DNA of 64,000 bases from Stakelama pacifica (GCF_004361835.1 NZ_SNWD01000001.1:248001-312000), one strand, 5' to 3'; counted from the stretch's first letter, positions 45,367 to 54,645 are shown. Program-made: numbers and translations. The notes: generated by a model not told the origin, from the letters alone.

Positions 45367-46851
45367 TCAATAAGTAACGATCTTCACCTTGTCCCCGGTG
45401 CGGAGTGTTGCGCCGTCGGGGATGCCGTTGAGCACGTTGAATCGTTCCAGCTTATAATCGTCGAACGCCATGCGCTGAGCGATAGAGCTTGCCGTATCGC
45501 CCGATTTCACCGTGACGATGCGCACATATTTCGGTTTGATCTTCGCCGCCTGCGCGCTCGACAGCTTTCGGAACGACTGGACCATGCCCTGCGCCGCGCC
45601 GAGTCCCTGACCCGCAGGAGTCAGAACCACGAAATGATAGGCGCCGCTGTTCGACGCCTCATAAGCGAAGACGCTCACATCGACTGCGCCCGACTGGGTG
45701 TTCGCCCGCGTCTGGGTATAAGCGGTCGGGAAGCCGTTGATCGTGGTGCGCTGTATCTGCGCGGCGGGCAGGTTCGCGCCGTCGCCGCCGAGCGATTGCA
45801 GCACTTTCTGTACATAATTGGCAAGGTCACCCGAATATTGGCCCATGCCGAACTGTGCCTGCATATTCTGACCGGAGACCGTTACGGCCTGCGCGCTGTT
45901 CTGCATCTGCGCGCCCTGCGGGATCGTGAAGGCAATGCCCAGTTTCGGATGCAGAAAGTCGCGCCCGTCGATCACGCCATTGTCCGGATCGTCGCCATAT
46001 AACAGCCCGTTGATCGCGCTGAGATAGGCATCGCGGTCGCGCGGCTGATCGGTGCCGCCCAGCTGCTGCGCTTCGGCAAGCGCGGCGCTCACCCGCTGGC
46101 CCGATTCGGGGTGGGTACTCGCCCAGGCGGGTACCGAGCGGGTATTGCCCGAAATACGCTGATCGAGCTGCTGCTGATCGCTGAGGCTGGTCAGCATCGA
46201 AGCGAGCGCATCGGTGTCATATCCGGCGGTCTTCAGATAATCGACGCCGAGTTGATCGGCCTGACTCTCCTGACTGCGCGAATAGCCGAGCGTTGCGAGC
46301 TGCGAGCCCGTGCCGGCCGCGCGGCCGAGCAACTGGCCGAAGCCCGAATCACCGAGCACTGCACCCGCCAGCACCTGACCCAGCGCGCCGAAAATGCTGT
46401 TGCGCTGCGCCGCCTGTTGCCGCTTCTGGCTGTGGCGCGCGGCGACATGGGCGACTTCATGGCCAAGCACCGCGGCGAGCTCCGCCTCGTCATTCATCAG
46501 CGCGAGCAGGCCGCGCGTGACATAGACATAGCCGCCGGGGGTCGCGAACGCATTGTCGACCGGGCTGTCGAGAATGGTGACGGTAAAGGCATCGGGGTTC
46601 GACGACAGGCCCGATTGCGTGGCGATCCGCTGGCCCACGCGCGTGACATAGCTGGTCGGCCCTTTGGTATAGGCGCCGTTATATTCGTTGAGAATGCCCG
46701 TGCGCGCCTGACTGCCCTGCTGGCGCTCCGACGCGCTGATCGGGGCTGCCTGACCGGGGGTGACAGGCGCGGTGCCGGTAAGCCCGCCCGCCGCGCAGCC
46801 GGCAAGCGCTACCGGCGCGGCGCAGCCCATCAGGATGCGTGCAAAGCTCAT
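45367..46851 (-). CDS. M48-family metalloprotease with C-terminal LysM domain
   Basis: 494 residues. Lipoprotein signal MSFARILMGCAAPVALAGC (Cys19). The M48 peptidase domain has zinc motif GHEVAHVAARHS (His131, Glu132, His135) and third-ligand region SRSQESQADQLGVDYL. A middle domain of unknown role follows (about 290-430, FHPKLGIAFTIPQGAQ-like), then a LysM peptidoglycan-binding end (RIVTVKSGDTASSIAQRMAF, LNGIPDGATLRTGDKVKIV). Probably an outer-membrane or periplasmic quality-control protease related to BepA/LoiP. ATG at 46851 follows GGGAGGAAAA. Confidence 0.92.
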   Translation of the reverse strand: MSFARILMGCAAPVALAGCAAGGLTGTAPVTPGQAAPISASERQQGSQARTGILNEYNGAYTKGPTSYVTRVGQRIATQSGLSSNPDAFTVTILDSPVDNAFATPGGYVYVTRGLLALMNDEAELAAVLGHEVAHVAARHSQKRQQAAQRNSIFGALGQVLAGAVLGDSGFGQLLGRAAGTGSQLATLGYSRSQESQADQLGVDYLKTAGYDTDALASMLTSLSDQQQLDQRISGNTRSVPAWASTHPESGQRVSAALAEAQQLGGTDQPRDRDAYLSAINGLLYGDDPDNGVIDGRDFLHPKLGIAFTIPQGAQMQNSAQAVTVSGQNMQAQFGMGQYSGDLANYVQKVLQSLGGDGANLPAAQIQRTTINGFPTAYTQTRANTQSGAVDVSVFAYEASNSGAYHFVVLTPAGQGLGAAQGMVQSFRKLSSAQAAKIKPKYVRIVTVKSGDTASSIAQRMAFDDYKLERFNVLNGIPDGATLRTGDKVKIVTY

Positions 46852-46924
46852 GGATTTTCCTCCCTTTCGATGTGACAGCATCAAAGCGGAACTGCGCGGT
46901 TCGTTCCGTGTCAGTGACGATCGA

Positions 46925-47296
46925 TCAGCGTATCGGCCAGCGTCCGGAAGGGAGGGGCGTCAGATCGTCTACGGGCCGGGTATAGTGATAGGCAATCGCC
47001 AATATCCCGCCGGTCGTGTGGATGGTCCGCCGGACATATTCGGATGTTTCGGGGCGCTCCGGATCGAAGCCTTCGACCGCGTCGATCTCTGTGCCAAGCT
47101 GCGGGTCTATGGTTTCGAACAGCTCGCCATGAATGATCCCGCTTTCGCCGATCAGCGCGGCAGGCCATGGCCCGCAATCGTACAAGCGGCCGGCGATCCG
47201 ATCCTCGCTCAGGAAGCGAGCCCGTTCCGCCAGCCGCAATTGCCGGTAATACAGCCCGCCACGCTGCAGCGTTCCGTAGAAAAAGAAACGCTGCAT
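46925..47296 (-). CDS. Gamma-glutamylcyclotransferase-like (AIG2/GGACT) protein
   Basis: 123 residues. Opens with the family's YGTL motif (MQRFFFYGTLQRGGLYYRQL), then GRLYDCGPWPAALIGESG, GELFETIDPQLGTEIDAVEG with the putative catalytic acidic residue, and a strand ending LAIAYHYTRPV. These small enzymes cyclise gamma-glutamyl amines or peptides; the exact substrate is not predictable. Same strand as putP and 15 bases after it, so likely co-transcribed. Confidence 0.85.
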   Translation of the reverse strand: MQRFFFYGTLQRGGLYYRQLRLAERARFLSEDRIAGRLYDCGPWPAALIGESGIIHGELFETIDPQLGTEIDAVEGFDPERPETSEYVRRTIHTTGGILAIAYHYTRPVDDLTPLPSGRWPIR

Positions 47297-47311
47297 CGGC
47301 GGTCTCCTGCC

Positions 47312-48826
47312 TCAGGTCTCGAGCGGATCTTGGGTCAGCGGCTTTGCGCGCGGTTCGGGTGCCTTGCCCGCCAGACTGACCCCGACGATCGCAATCATGG
47401 CAGCGAAAAAGCCCGGGATGATCTCATAAATGCCCTCACCGCCGAGGAAGCTCTCGTTCCAGCCGAGTGCGATCCACAGGATCACGACGGCGGCACCGAT
47501 GACGAGGCCGCTGACCGCGCCTGCGGCTGTCATTCGCTTCCAGGTCAGCGACAGAAGGATCAGCGGACCGAACGCAGCCCCGAACCCGGCCCATGCGTTG
47601 GAAACCAGACCCAGCACCTCGCTATTGGGATCCATGGCGAGCAACGCTGCGACCACCGCGACGAGCAGCACGCAGATGCGGCCCACCGTCACCATCTCGC
47701 GTTCGCTCGCCTGCTTGCGGAAAAAGAGGCGATAGAAATCCTCGGTAAGCGAACTCGACGCGACCAGCAGCTGCGAGGAGATCGTGCTCATGATCGCGGC
47801 GAGCAATGCAGCGAGCAGGAAGCCGGTAATGAGAGGATGGAAGAGCAGATCGGCAAGGACGATGAAGATCGTTTCGGGATCCTCCATCGGAATGCCGTTG
47901 CGCTCGACAAAGGCGCGTCCGGCGATGCCGATGCCGAGCGAACCGAGCATGGCAACGCCCATCCATGTCATGCCGATATTACGTGCCGTCGCGACTTCGG
48001 GAAGCGAACGGATCGCCATAAACCGCACGATGATATGCGGCTGACCGAAATAGCCGAGGCCCCAGGTGATTGCGGAGAGGAAGCCGAGCACGGTCAGACC
48101 GTGCGTGATGCTGAGAAAATTCGGATCGATCGAGGTCAGCGCGTGCGACATCGGGCCGATCCCGCCTTCGCCCATCGTCGCCACAATCGGCATCAGGACC
48201 AGCGCAACGACCATGATACAGCCCTGAACGAAGTCGGTCAGGCTGACCGCGAGGAAGCCGCCGAACATGGTGTAAGCAAGAACGACGCCTGCGGTGATCC
48301 AGACGCCGAAGCCATAATCGCTGCCGCCCAGATCCTGTGGCAGAGATCCAAACAATCCGGCGAAGCTGGTATCGAAGAGCTTGCCCCCGCCGACCAGACC
48401 GGCGGCGGTATAGACTGAGAAGAACACCACGATGATCAGCGCCGAAATGACGCGCAGCGTAATCGCCTGACTGGGAAAGCGACGCGACAGAAACTCGGGG
48501 ATGGTAAGGCTGTCGTCGAGCTCCGCCGTCTGCTGGCGCAGGCGCGGTGCGACGAGGATCCAGTTGGCAAAGGCACCGATGAACAGGCCGATGCCGATCC
48601 ATGCCTCGACCAGACCGCTTGCGTACAGCGCGCCGGGCAGGCCGAGAATGAGCCAGCCGGACATATCCGACGCCCCGGCTGACAGCGCCGCTACGGCCGG
48701 TGGCAGCTGCCGTCCGCCCAGCAGATAGCCTTCGCTATCGTCGGTGGATTTCGCCCAGGCATACACCCCGATGCCAAGCATCGCCGCGAAATATACGATG
48801 AGACTGATGATGGTTCCGATTTGCAT
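47312..48826 (-). CDS. putP: Sodium/proline symporter (SSS family)
   Basis: 504 residues, about 13 membrane helices, the PutP length. Landmarks: YLLGGRQLPPAVAALSAGAS, DMSGWLILGLPGALYASGL, RRFPSQAITLRVISALII, MFGGFLAVSLTDFVQGCIMV and GYFGQPHIIVRFMAIRSL. Imports proline with Na+, as nutrient or osmolyte. No putA is adjacent. An inverted repeat (48894-48924) lies about 70 bases upstream of the start. Confidence 0.93.
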   Translation of the reverse strand: MQIGTIISLIVYFAAMLGIGVYAWAKSTDDSEGYLLGGRQLPPAVAALSAGASDMSGWLILGLPGALYASGLVEAWIGIGLFIGAFANWILVAPRLRQQTAELDDSLTIPEFLSRRFPSQAITLRVISALIIVVFFSVYTAAGLVGGGKLFDTSFAGLFGSLPQDLGGSDYGFGVWITAGVVLAYTMFGGFLAVSLTDFVQGCIMVVALVLMPIVATMGEGGIGPMSHALTSIDPNFLSITHGLTVLGFLSAITWGLGYFGQPHIIVRFMAIRSLPEVATARNIGMTWMGVAMLGSLGIGIAGRAFVERNGIPMEDPETIFIVLADLLFHPLITGFLLAALLAAIMSTISSQLLVASSSLTEDFYRLFFRKQASEREMVTVGRICVLLVAVVAALLAMDPNSEVLGLVSNAWAGFGAAFGPLILLSLTWKRMTAAGAVSGLVIGAAVVILWIALGWNESFLGGEGIYEIIPGFFAAMIAIVGVSLAGKAPEPRAKPLTQDPLET

Positions 48827-48893
48827 GGCAGATCGTGTAACAAAGGATTTCTGGACGTTCCAGCCCCTAACCGTGTCGGAATGCCCGGATGGT

Positions 48894-48924
48894 CAAATCC
48901 TCGTATCGCGGTGCGAAGGATTTG
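48894..48924. promoter_or_regulatory. Inverted repeat upstream of putP
   Basis: CAAATCCT-N15-AGGATTTG is a perfect 8-base inverted repeat about 70 bases upstream of the putP start; a related AAAGGATTT occurs at 48842. It may be an operator or the stem of a leader hairpin; no known consensus recognised. Confidence 0.35.
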
Positions 48925-49075
48925 TTCAATCCTGCCGGGCTGCGCCTATATTTTTTCCCTGATGCTAAGCCTGCCGGAAACAATAGTATTTATCGCGAAC
49001 ATGTAGCGACTTGAAGATTTTTGCTGCAGCTGGTTCGCCGATTTGTGACGATGAAATTTGTTCTGACGGGTCCGA

Positions 49076-49822
49076 TCAGCGGACGCGTTTGACAAAAATC
49101 TGTCCGTCCTCGCGCCGCTCGGTCTGAAAATTGGGCACTGCTTCGAAAAGATCGGATAGCCGGGCATAGCCGTAATTGCGTGTGTCGAAGCTGGAGCGGT
49201 TTCCGGCGCGCTGGCCGACTTCCGACAGGCTTGCATAGCCGCGCTCGTCGCGTTTTGCGGCGTTATAGGCGTCGATCAGCAGGTGAAGCAGCTGCTGATC
49301 GACGGTTTTGCTGGCTGCGTCTCTGGCGGGGTCGGACCCGGTCGCCGGGTCGTCATCCTGCGCTGCCGATTCCTGCGCCTTGACCAGCGCCTGTACGTCG
49401 ATGAAGCGGCTGCACGCCTGCCGGAAGCCTTCGGGGGTGCGATCGGTGCCGAAGCCGTAACAGGGCAGGCCTTCCTGCCGGATGCGCATGGCAAGCGGCA
49501 TGAAGTCGCTGTCGGAAGACAGGATGCCGAACCCCGTCACCCGGCCGCGAAACAGCAAATCCATCGCGTCGATGGTCATGCGCATGTCGGTGGCGTTCTT
49601 GCCCTTCGTAATGTCGAATTGCTGATAGGGTTCGATGCCGTGCTTCAGCGTCATATCGGCCCAGCCCTTGAGCGATTGCTTGCGCCAGTTGCCGTATACG
49701 CGGCGAATATTGACCGTGCCCAGCTCGGCAAGAACCGTAAGCACGGGATCGATGCTGTTGGGCGAAGCATTGTCGGCGTCGATCAACAGCGCGACATTGC
49801 CGCCGCCGGGCGTATGTTCCAT
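49076..49822 (-). CDS. NYN-domain (LabA/DUF88) protein with C-terminal LOTUS/OST-HTH-like domain
   Basis: 248 residues. N-terminal NYN (PIN-like) nuclease domain with acidic residues in ALLIDADNASPNSIDPVL, NATDMRMTIDAMDLLFRGRV and FGILSSDSDFMPLAMRI, the expected Mg2+ site. After an Asp/Ala-rich linker (about 150-175) comes a winged-helix-like domain (LHLLIDAYNAAKRDERGYAS, to YGYARLSDLFEAVPNFQTE), the OST-HTH/LOTUS type thought to bind RNA. A single-strand RNA nuclease is likely; substrate unknown. Stands alone with about 250 bases between its stop and putP. Confidence 0.88.
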   Translation of the reverse strand: MEHTPGGGNVALLIDADNASPNSIDPVLTVLAELGTVNIRRVYGNWRKQSLKGWADMTLKHGIEPYQQFDITKGKNATDMRMTIDAMDLLFRGRVTGFGILSSDSDFMPLAMRIRQEGLPCYGFGTDRTPEGFRQACSRFIDVQALVKAQESAAQDDDPATGSDPARDAASKTVDQQLLHLLIDAYNAAKRDERGYASLSEVGQRAGNRSSFDTRNYGYARLSDLFEAVPNFQTERREDGQIFVKRVR

Positions 49823-49897
49823 CGGATTTCCTTTTCGAGCGCGCGAAAAAAATGCCGCTCGCGGGCGCGAACGGCATTGTGTGTTCAGAATTTTGCG

Positions 49898-50128
49898 TCA
49901 GCTGCCCTGACGATCACGGGGATAACGCACATTATTGTCGATATCGTCCTGCTTCGTCACGCGGGTATGGCCATCCGGCTTTTGCACGCGCTCCGCCTCG
50001 GCATCGGTGCCGACATCGCGGTCGAGATTGCCGCCGGCGCGCCCGACCGTATCGGGAGCGCGTTCGGCATTTTCGATGATATCGCTGTCGTCATGATCGC
50101 GGGCGGTTTCGGTTCTGCGATTTTCCAT
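49898..50128 (-). CDS. Small hydrophilic hypothetical protein
   Basis: 76 residues, almost all charged or polar (ARDHDDSDIIENAERAPDTV, RVTKQDDIDNNVRYPRDRQG), with no hydrophobic core, so probably disordered. ATG at 50128 has GAGGTGAG upstream. Lies between the NYN gene and the acylphosphatase gene on the same strand. Function unknown. Confidence 0.65.
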   Translation of the reverse strand: MENRRTETARDHDDSDIIENAERAPDTVGRAGGNLDRDVGTDAEAERVQKPDGHTRVTKQDDIDNNVRYPRDRQGS

Positions 50129-50186
50129 GAGGCTCACCTCCTCTTCTGTCCTCCCAATGGACGAAGGGGCGGGCGCGTTCCCCGGA

Positions 50187-50468
50187 TCAGGCAGTAAATC
50201 GCTTGGTAAAGCCTTTGAGCATCCGGGGCATAGGCTCATCGGGCCGGACATCGACCCGGGTGACTTCCGCAAGGCGAGGGCCTTCGCGGCAGGCCTCGAC
50301 AAAAGCATCGATCTGTTCCTCGTCACCAGCGACAAGCGCTTCGACCCGCCCGTCCTGAAGATTACGGATCCAGCCGCTGACCTTCATCGCGCCCGCGGTC
50401 TTCACCGCCCAGTCGCGATAGCCGACCCGCTGCACCCGTCCTTCGATCAGCAAACGAACCGCGTTCAT
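50187..50468 (-). CDS. acyP: Acylphosphatase
   Basis: 93 residues. Hydrolyses carboxyl-phosphate bonds such as in acetyl or carbamoyl phosphate. The signature is intact: GRVQRVGYRDW with catalytic Arg18, and VSGWIRNLQDGRVEALVAG with Asn36. Full-length small alpha/beta sandwich. ATG at 50468. Neighbours give no pathway context. Confidence 0.95.
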   Translation of the reverse strand: MNAVRLLIEGRVQRVGYRDWAVKTAGAMKVSGWIRNLQDGRVEALVAGDEEQIDAFVEACREGPRLAEVTRVDVRPDEPMPRMLKGFTKRFTA

Positions 50469-50595
50469 GATATTCCCCCGCTACGCAATGGTACAAAGCC
50501 GGAAAATCCGGCGCGGCATCGCTCTTAGCGTGTCGCGGCGGGTGCGCGAAGAGGCGCCCGTCGCGATGCGCGAACGGGTCGGCGCGGGGAGGGGC

Positions 50596-51081
50596 TCAGG
50601 CGCCGGGATAGGTGATTGCGATCACCTCATATTCCTTGTCGCCGGCGGGAAGCGATACGCGGCGCAGGTCGCCGGTCGAGGCACCGCGCAGCGCGCGGGC
50701 GATAGGCGAATTCCAGCCGACCAGTCCCTTGCCCGCATCCGCTTCGTCATCGCCGACCAGCGTCAGTGCGCGGTGATGATCGTCTTCATCGGCGATGGTG
50801 ACGGTCGCGCCGAAAAAGATGCGATCTCGGTCCGGCTGCTGTTTCGGATCGACAATTTTGGCCGCTTTCATTCGCCGCGACAGCCAGCCGAGCCGCCGGT
50901 CAATCTCGCGCAATTTCTTGCGGCCATAGATATAGTCGCCATTTTCCGAACGATCGCCATTGCCCGCAGCCCAGGAAATGATCTCGACCAGCTTCGGGCG
51001 TTCCTCGGCGAAGAGCGCGTCATATTCGGCCTTTAGCGCAGCATAGCCGGCAGGCGTGATGTAATTGGGGCGGGGATTCAT
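50596..51081 (-). CDS. greB: GreA/GreB-family transcription elongation factor (GreB-like)
   Basis: About 161 residues. Opens PNYITPAGYAALKAEYDALF (GreB start), with the coiled-coil tip GNGDRSENGDYIYGRKKLRE and C-terminal VTIADEDDHHRALTLVGDDE, GWNSPIARALRGASTGDLRR and KEYEVIAITYP. The DYIYGRKKLREID segment marks GreB rather than GreA. Start uncertain: ATG at 51081 or 51093, neither with a clear Shine-Dalgarno. Complements greA at 1.9 kb in rescuing stalled polymerase. Confidence 0.9.
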   Translation of the reverse strand: MNPRPNYITPAGYAALKAEYDALFAEERPKLVEIISWAAGNGDRSENGDYIYGRKKLREIDRRLGWLSRRMKAAKIVDPKQQPDRDRIFFGATVTIADEDDHHRALTLVGDDEADAGKGLVGWNSPIARALRGASTGDLRRVSLPAGDKEYEVIAITYPGA

Positions 51082-51130
51082 CGCTGCCATCATATTGGAG
51101 AAGAGCAAAATACAAGCAACGGGCTGACCC

Positions 51131-53143
51131 TCAGCCCGGCTTGTTCTTTCCCAGATACCAGGACAGATTGGCCGGGCCCTTCGACACTTTGTGCTGTTGG
51201 TTCATGAGGTCATACACGACCGCGTTTTCCAGCACGCGCTGAACATAATTCTTGGTCTCATAGATCGGGATATCCTCGACCCATTTGAGAATATCGACGC
51301 CGGGCAGGCGCGGGTCGCCATTCGCGCGAATCCATTTGTTCACATTGCCGGGCCCGGCATTATAGGCGGCGACGGCAAGCGGATAGCAGCCGTCATAATA
51401 GCTCAGCATCCGCTGGAAATAGCTCGACCCCAGCTGGATATTATATTGCGGATCGCCGGTCAGCGAATCTGAACTATAGGCAAGTCCGATCTTGCCCGCC
51501 GCCTCGCGCGCCGTAGCGGGCATCAGCTGCATCAGACCGCGCGCGCCCGCATGGCTGATCGCAGCCGTATTGAACTGGCTTTCCTGCCGCGCGATCGCAT
51601 GGATCATCGTCCAGCTGCCTTCATAGCCCGGCGGGACGGGCACTGAGGGATAGCCGAGCGCGGTATAATCGGTAAGCCCGTTCAGCCGCGCGCTGCGGCC
51701 GACCATCACACCCAGATCAGGCCTTGCGATTGCGCGCGAGAATTCGAACGCAAGTGCATGATCGGTATCGCTTTTTGCATCCGCCGCGATCTGGCGGACG
51801 AATGCTGTCTGATCGGCCCAGTCGCCCTGTGCGCCGAGCAGCCGGGCGGCGCGAACGACTTCGCTGCCGTAAAATGCCTGTCGCACCGCCGGATCGATCT
51901 GCTGCGGTCCGTCGCCCGAGGGGCGGCGCAGCGGTTCGCCGAGGCGTTCCATGGCGAGCTGGCCGTAATACAGGTCGGGAAAACCGGTGGCTTCGCGGTA
52001 ATATGCCTTCGCCTTGACCTGATCGCCGGCCTTTTCGGCGGCGCGGCCCGCCCAGTACAGGCCCTTGGATTGGGTCTGCGGCGTGCGCGAGCCGCGGGCG
52101 TAGCGGATGAACATTCCTTCCGCATCCTGCGGCCGGTTCAGCTTGTAAAAAGCAGTCGTTCCGGCAAGCCAGACAAGGCTGGTATAATCGTCGCGCTCGC
52201 CCAGCGATTTGGTGCTGACATCGGTCGCGATCGGATAGGCATCGTCGACCTGGCTCGCAATGTCGTACGCGGTTTTATACTGGCCGTCATTTTCCGCCGC
52301 CCGCGCATTGGTGAGCAGTACTTCATACCATTCTTCCGGATCGCCGGGAAGACGCGAAAGCTGGTGCGGCTGCGCCAGATATTGGCGGACGACGGGGCTT
52401 TGGCCGCCATTGCGCAGCCAAGTGGCGCGGTCGGCGATAAAGCCCGCATCCTGCCGCGCTGCACCGGTTACGGCTCCGTCGAGCTGCCCCGCATCGGCGG
52501 CATCGGTGCGAAAGGCGAGGCGCGCGGCGAATTCTGCGCGGCGCGCGGGCGATATGCGGGGAAGTTGACGCCGCGCTGCAGTGGTCGCGCCCTGCCAGAG
52601 CAGCGCATCCATGCGCGCATCGTCATCCTCCGGCCGAAGCGATCCGGCAAAGGGACCGAGAATTCGCGCTTCGTCGTCCTGGCGCATCACGCCCGAACGC
52701 CAGGCGTCGCGCGCCTGATCGGCCGCAGCCTGAGGCTGGCCGGTCGCCATCAGCGCTTCGGCATAGCGGACCCGTCCGGTCGAACTGAGCGGCGGGAATT
52801 TTCGGAAGAACTGTACCGCAAGCGCGGGGGAATAGCCCTTGTCCATCGCGCCTTCGGCGGCGACGCGGCGGCTCTTTTCGCCGGGCCAGCCGGGATGGGC
52901 GAGCAGGAACGAGGCATATTCGCTGAACGAATAGCCGTCCGATTGCTGCAATCGCTTCCATTGCAAGATGGTCGCGTCGAGTGCGGCGTCGCTCGCCGAA
53001 CTTTGCGTCGGGGCCATCCAGCCCGAGACGGTTGAACGCAGATTGGCGATACCCGGCTGAAACGCGCCCGAAGATGCCCCAAGGCCGGATACGCCCGCAA
53101 GCAAGAATATGTTCTTGAACATCGTGGCTACCATGCTGGACAT
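51131..53143 (-). CDS. Soluble lytic murein transglycosylase (Slt family)
   Basis: 670 residues. N-terminal hydrophobic signal (MFKNIFLLAGVSGLGASSGA after a few extra residues), a long alpha-superhelical region (about 60-500; helices such as ARYAEALMATGQPQAAADQA-like repeats) and a C-terminal SLT lysozyme-like domain: IHAIARQESQFNTAAISHAG (catalytic Glu), ARGLMQLMPATAREAAGKIG, YFQRMLSYYDGCYPLAVAAY, NAGPGNVNKWI. Cleaves peptidoglycan to 1,6-anhydro products in the periplasm. Start at ATG 53143 by a weak AGGGT; 53134 and 53122 are alternatives. Divergent from dapA. Confidence 0.92.
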   Translation of the reverse strand: MSSMVATMFKNIFLLAGVSGLGASSGAFQPGIANLRSTVSGWMAPTQSSASDAALDATILQWKRLQQSDGYSFSEYASFLLAHPGWPGEKSRRVAAEGAMDKGYSPALAVQFFRKFPPLSSTGRVRYAEALMATGQPQAAADQARDAWRSGVMRQDDEARILGPFAGSLRPEDDDARMDALLWQGATTAARRQLPRISPARRAEFAARLAFRTDAADAGQLDGAVTGAARQDAGFIADRATWLRNGGQSPVVRQYLAQPHQLSRLPGDPEEWYEVLLTNARAAENDGQYKTAYDIASQVDDAYPIATDVSTKSLGERDDYTSLVWLAGTTAFYKLNRPQDAEGMFIRYARGSRTPQTQSKGLYWAGRAAEKAGDQVKAKAYYREATGFPDLYYGQLAMERLGEPLRRPSGDGPQQIDPAVRQAFYGSEVVRAARLLGAQGDWADQTAFVRQIAADAKSDTDHALAFEFSRAIARPDLGVMVGRSARLNGLTDYTALGYPSVPVPPGYEGSWTMIHAIARQESQFNTAAISHAGARGLMQLMPATAREAAGKIGLAYSSDSLTGDPQYNIQLGSSYFQRMLSYYDGCYPLAVAAYNAGPGNVNKWIRANGDPRLPGVDILKWVEDIPIYETKNYVQRVLENAVVYDLMNQQHKVSKGPANLSWYLGKNKPG

Positions 53144-53208
53144 GATACGGAATACCCTACTATCTGCCACCCCGAAATTACATGCTTGCAGGCAACAGGT
53201 TAAAAAAC

Positions 53209-54087
53209 ATGTTCTCCGGATCGATTCCCGCGCTCGCAACGCCGTTTCGCAACGGCATGGTCGATGAAGATGCTTTTCGCGCCTTTGTCGACTGGCAGAT
53301 CGATCAGGGTTCCGCCGCGCTGGTGCCCTGCGGCACCACCGGCGAAGCGGCCACCATGCCGAAAGACGAGCATTTCCGCGTCGTTCGGCTATGCGTCGAA
53401 CAGGCGGCGGCCAGGGTTCCGGTGATCGCGGGGGCAGGATCGAACGATACGCGCGTTGCTTGCGAGAATATCCGCGCGGCAAAGGAGGCTGGTGCTGATG
53501 CGGTGCTGATGGTGCCGCCTTATTATAACCGGCCCGGTCAGGAAGGGATTTTCCGCCATTTCGAAGCGGTGGTCGAAAGCTGCGACCTGCCGATCGTGCT
53601 GTACAATGTGCCGGGCCGGACCGTGACGGATATCGAAGTTGCGACCATGGGGCGGCTCGCCAATGCCTTTCCTTCGATCGTCGCCGTGAAGGACGCGACC
53701 GGCATTTTGTCGCGCGTATCGGCGCAGCGCGCCGCGTGCGGACCGGATTTCTGTCAGCTTTCGGGCAATGACGAAACTGCGATCGGTTTCATGGCGACCG
53801 GCGGCAAGGGATGCGTGTCGGTGACGGCCAATGTCGCGCCGCGGCTGTGCGCCGAATTTCAGGCTGCGTGCGCGGCGGGCGATTACAGCCTCGCGCTCGA
53901 TTATCAGGACCGGCTGTTCGCGCTGCACCTCGCCATGTTCGCCGATGCATCGCCCGGCCCGGTCAAATATGCGATTTCGCGCGTGCGGCCCGATTTTCCC
54001 ACCGAGCTTCGCCTGCCGATGGTCGAGCCGAATGACGCGGCGAAGCGGGTCGTCGATGCCGCGCTGGAGGCAGCCGGGCTGATCTGA
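53209..54087 (+). CDS. dapA: 4-hydroxy-tetrahydrodipicolinate synthase
   Basis: 292 residues; condenses pyruvate with aspartate semialdehyde in the lysine and diaminopimelate pathway. Family start MFSGSIPALATPFRNGMVDE, then ALVPCGTTGEAATMPKDEH, VIAGAGSNDTRVACENIRAA, LMVPPYYNRPGQEGIFRHF, IVLYNVPGRTVTDIEVATM (catalytic Tyr region) and Schiff-base Lys161 in VAVKDATGILSRVS. ATG at 53209 gives the usual N-terminus; an upstream ATG at 53182 would add nine residues. Confidence 0.97.
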   Translation: MFSGSIPALATPFRNGMVDEDAFRAFVDWQIDQGSAALVPCGTTGEAATMPKDEHFRVVRLCVEQAAARVPVIAGAGSNDTRVACENIRAAKEAGADAVLMVPPYYNRPGQEGIFRHFEAVVESCDLPIVLYNVPGRTVTDIEVATMGRLANAFPSIVAVKDATGILSRVSAQRAACGPDFCQLSGNDETAIGFMATGGKGCVSVTANVAPRLCAEFQAACAAGDYSLALDYQDRLFALHLAMFADASPGPVKYAISRVRPDFPTELRLPMVEPNDAAKRVVDAALEAAGLI

Positions 54088-54150
54088 GCGCGCTCCGGCG
54101 ACGAGGAGAATCGCGCAAGGGCGCTTTCTTTTCGGATACAGCCGCCCTAC

Positions 54151-54645
54151 ATGGCGCGTCCCATGGCACGTCCGCGCAACCAGACTTTCGATAAGAAGAA
54201 GCCCGTCGCCGAGAACCGGCGCGCCCGTTTCGATTATGCCATCGAGCATGTGTACGAAGCGGGAATCGCGCTTACCGGGACCGAAGTGAAGAGCCTGCGC
54301 TTCGGTGAGGGGTCGATCGCGGAGAGCTATGCCGAGGTGAAGGACGAGCAGGTCTGGCTCGTCAATTCGAACATTCCGGAATTTTCGCACGGAAACCGCT
54401 TCAATCACGAACCGAAGCGCCCGCGTAAATTGCTGCTTCATCATCGCGAGATACAAAAACTGCATGGTGCGGTGGCGCGGGAAGGCATGACGCTTGTTCC
54501 CCTGTCTATATATTTCAACGGGCGGGGCAGAGCGAAGGTCGAACTCGCGCTCGCAAAGGGCAAGAAGGCGCATGACAAGCGCGAGGCGATCAAGGAGCGG
54601 GACTGGAAGCGTGAACAACAAAGGCTGCTGCGCGACAGAGGATGA
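54151..54645 (+). CDS. smpB: SsrA-binding protein SmpB
   Basis: 164 residues; binds tmRNA and delivers it to stalled ribosomes (trans-translation). Landmarks: [75 protein letters not shown] and the basic C-terminal tail [23 protein letters not shown] at 54151; a second in-frame ATG four codons later is possible. No ssrA gene was found next to it. Confidence 0.96.
   Translation: MARPMARPRNQTFDKKKPVAENRRARFDYAIEHVYEAGIALTGTEVKSLRFGEGSIAESYAEVKDEQVWLVNSNIPEFSHGNRFNHEPKRPRKLLLHHREIQKLHGAVAREGMTLVPLSIYFNGRGRAKVELALAKGKKAHDKREAIKERDWKREQQRLLRDRG

Noticed and set aside
45340..46002. 220-codon plus-strand frame at the end of the M48 gene
   Set aside because: Antisense shadow of the M48-LysM gene; no start signals.
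54088..54150. ssrA gene or strong terminator next to smpB
   Set aside because: Only 63 bases with a 4-pair hairpin (GCGC-AAGG-GCGC) and T-rich tail; too weak to call.
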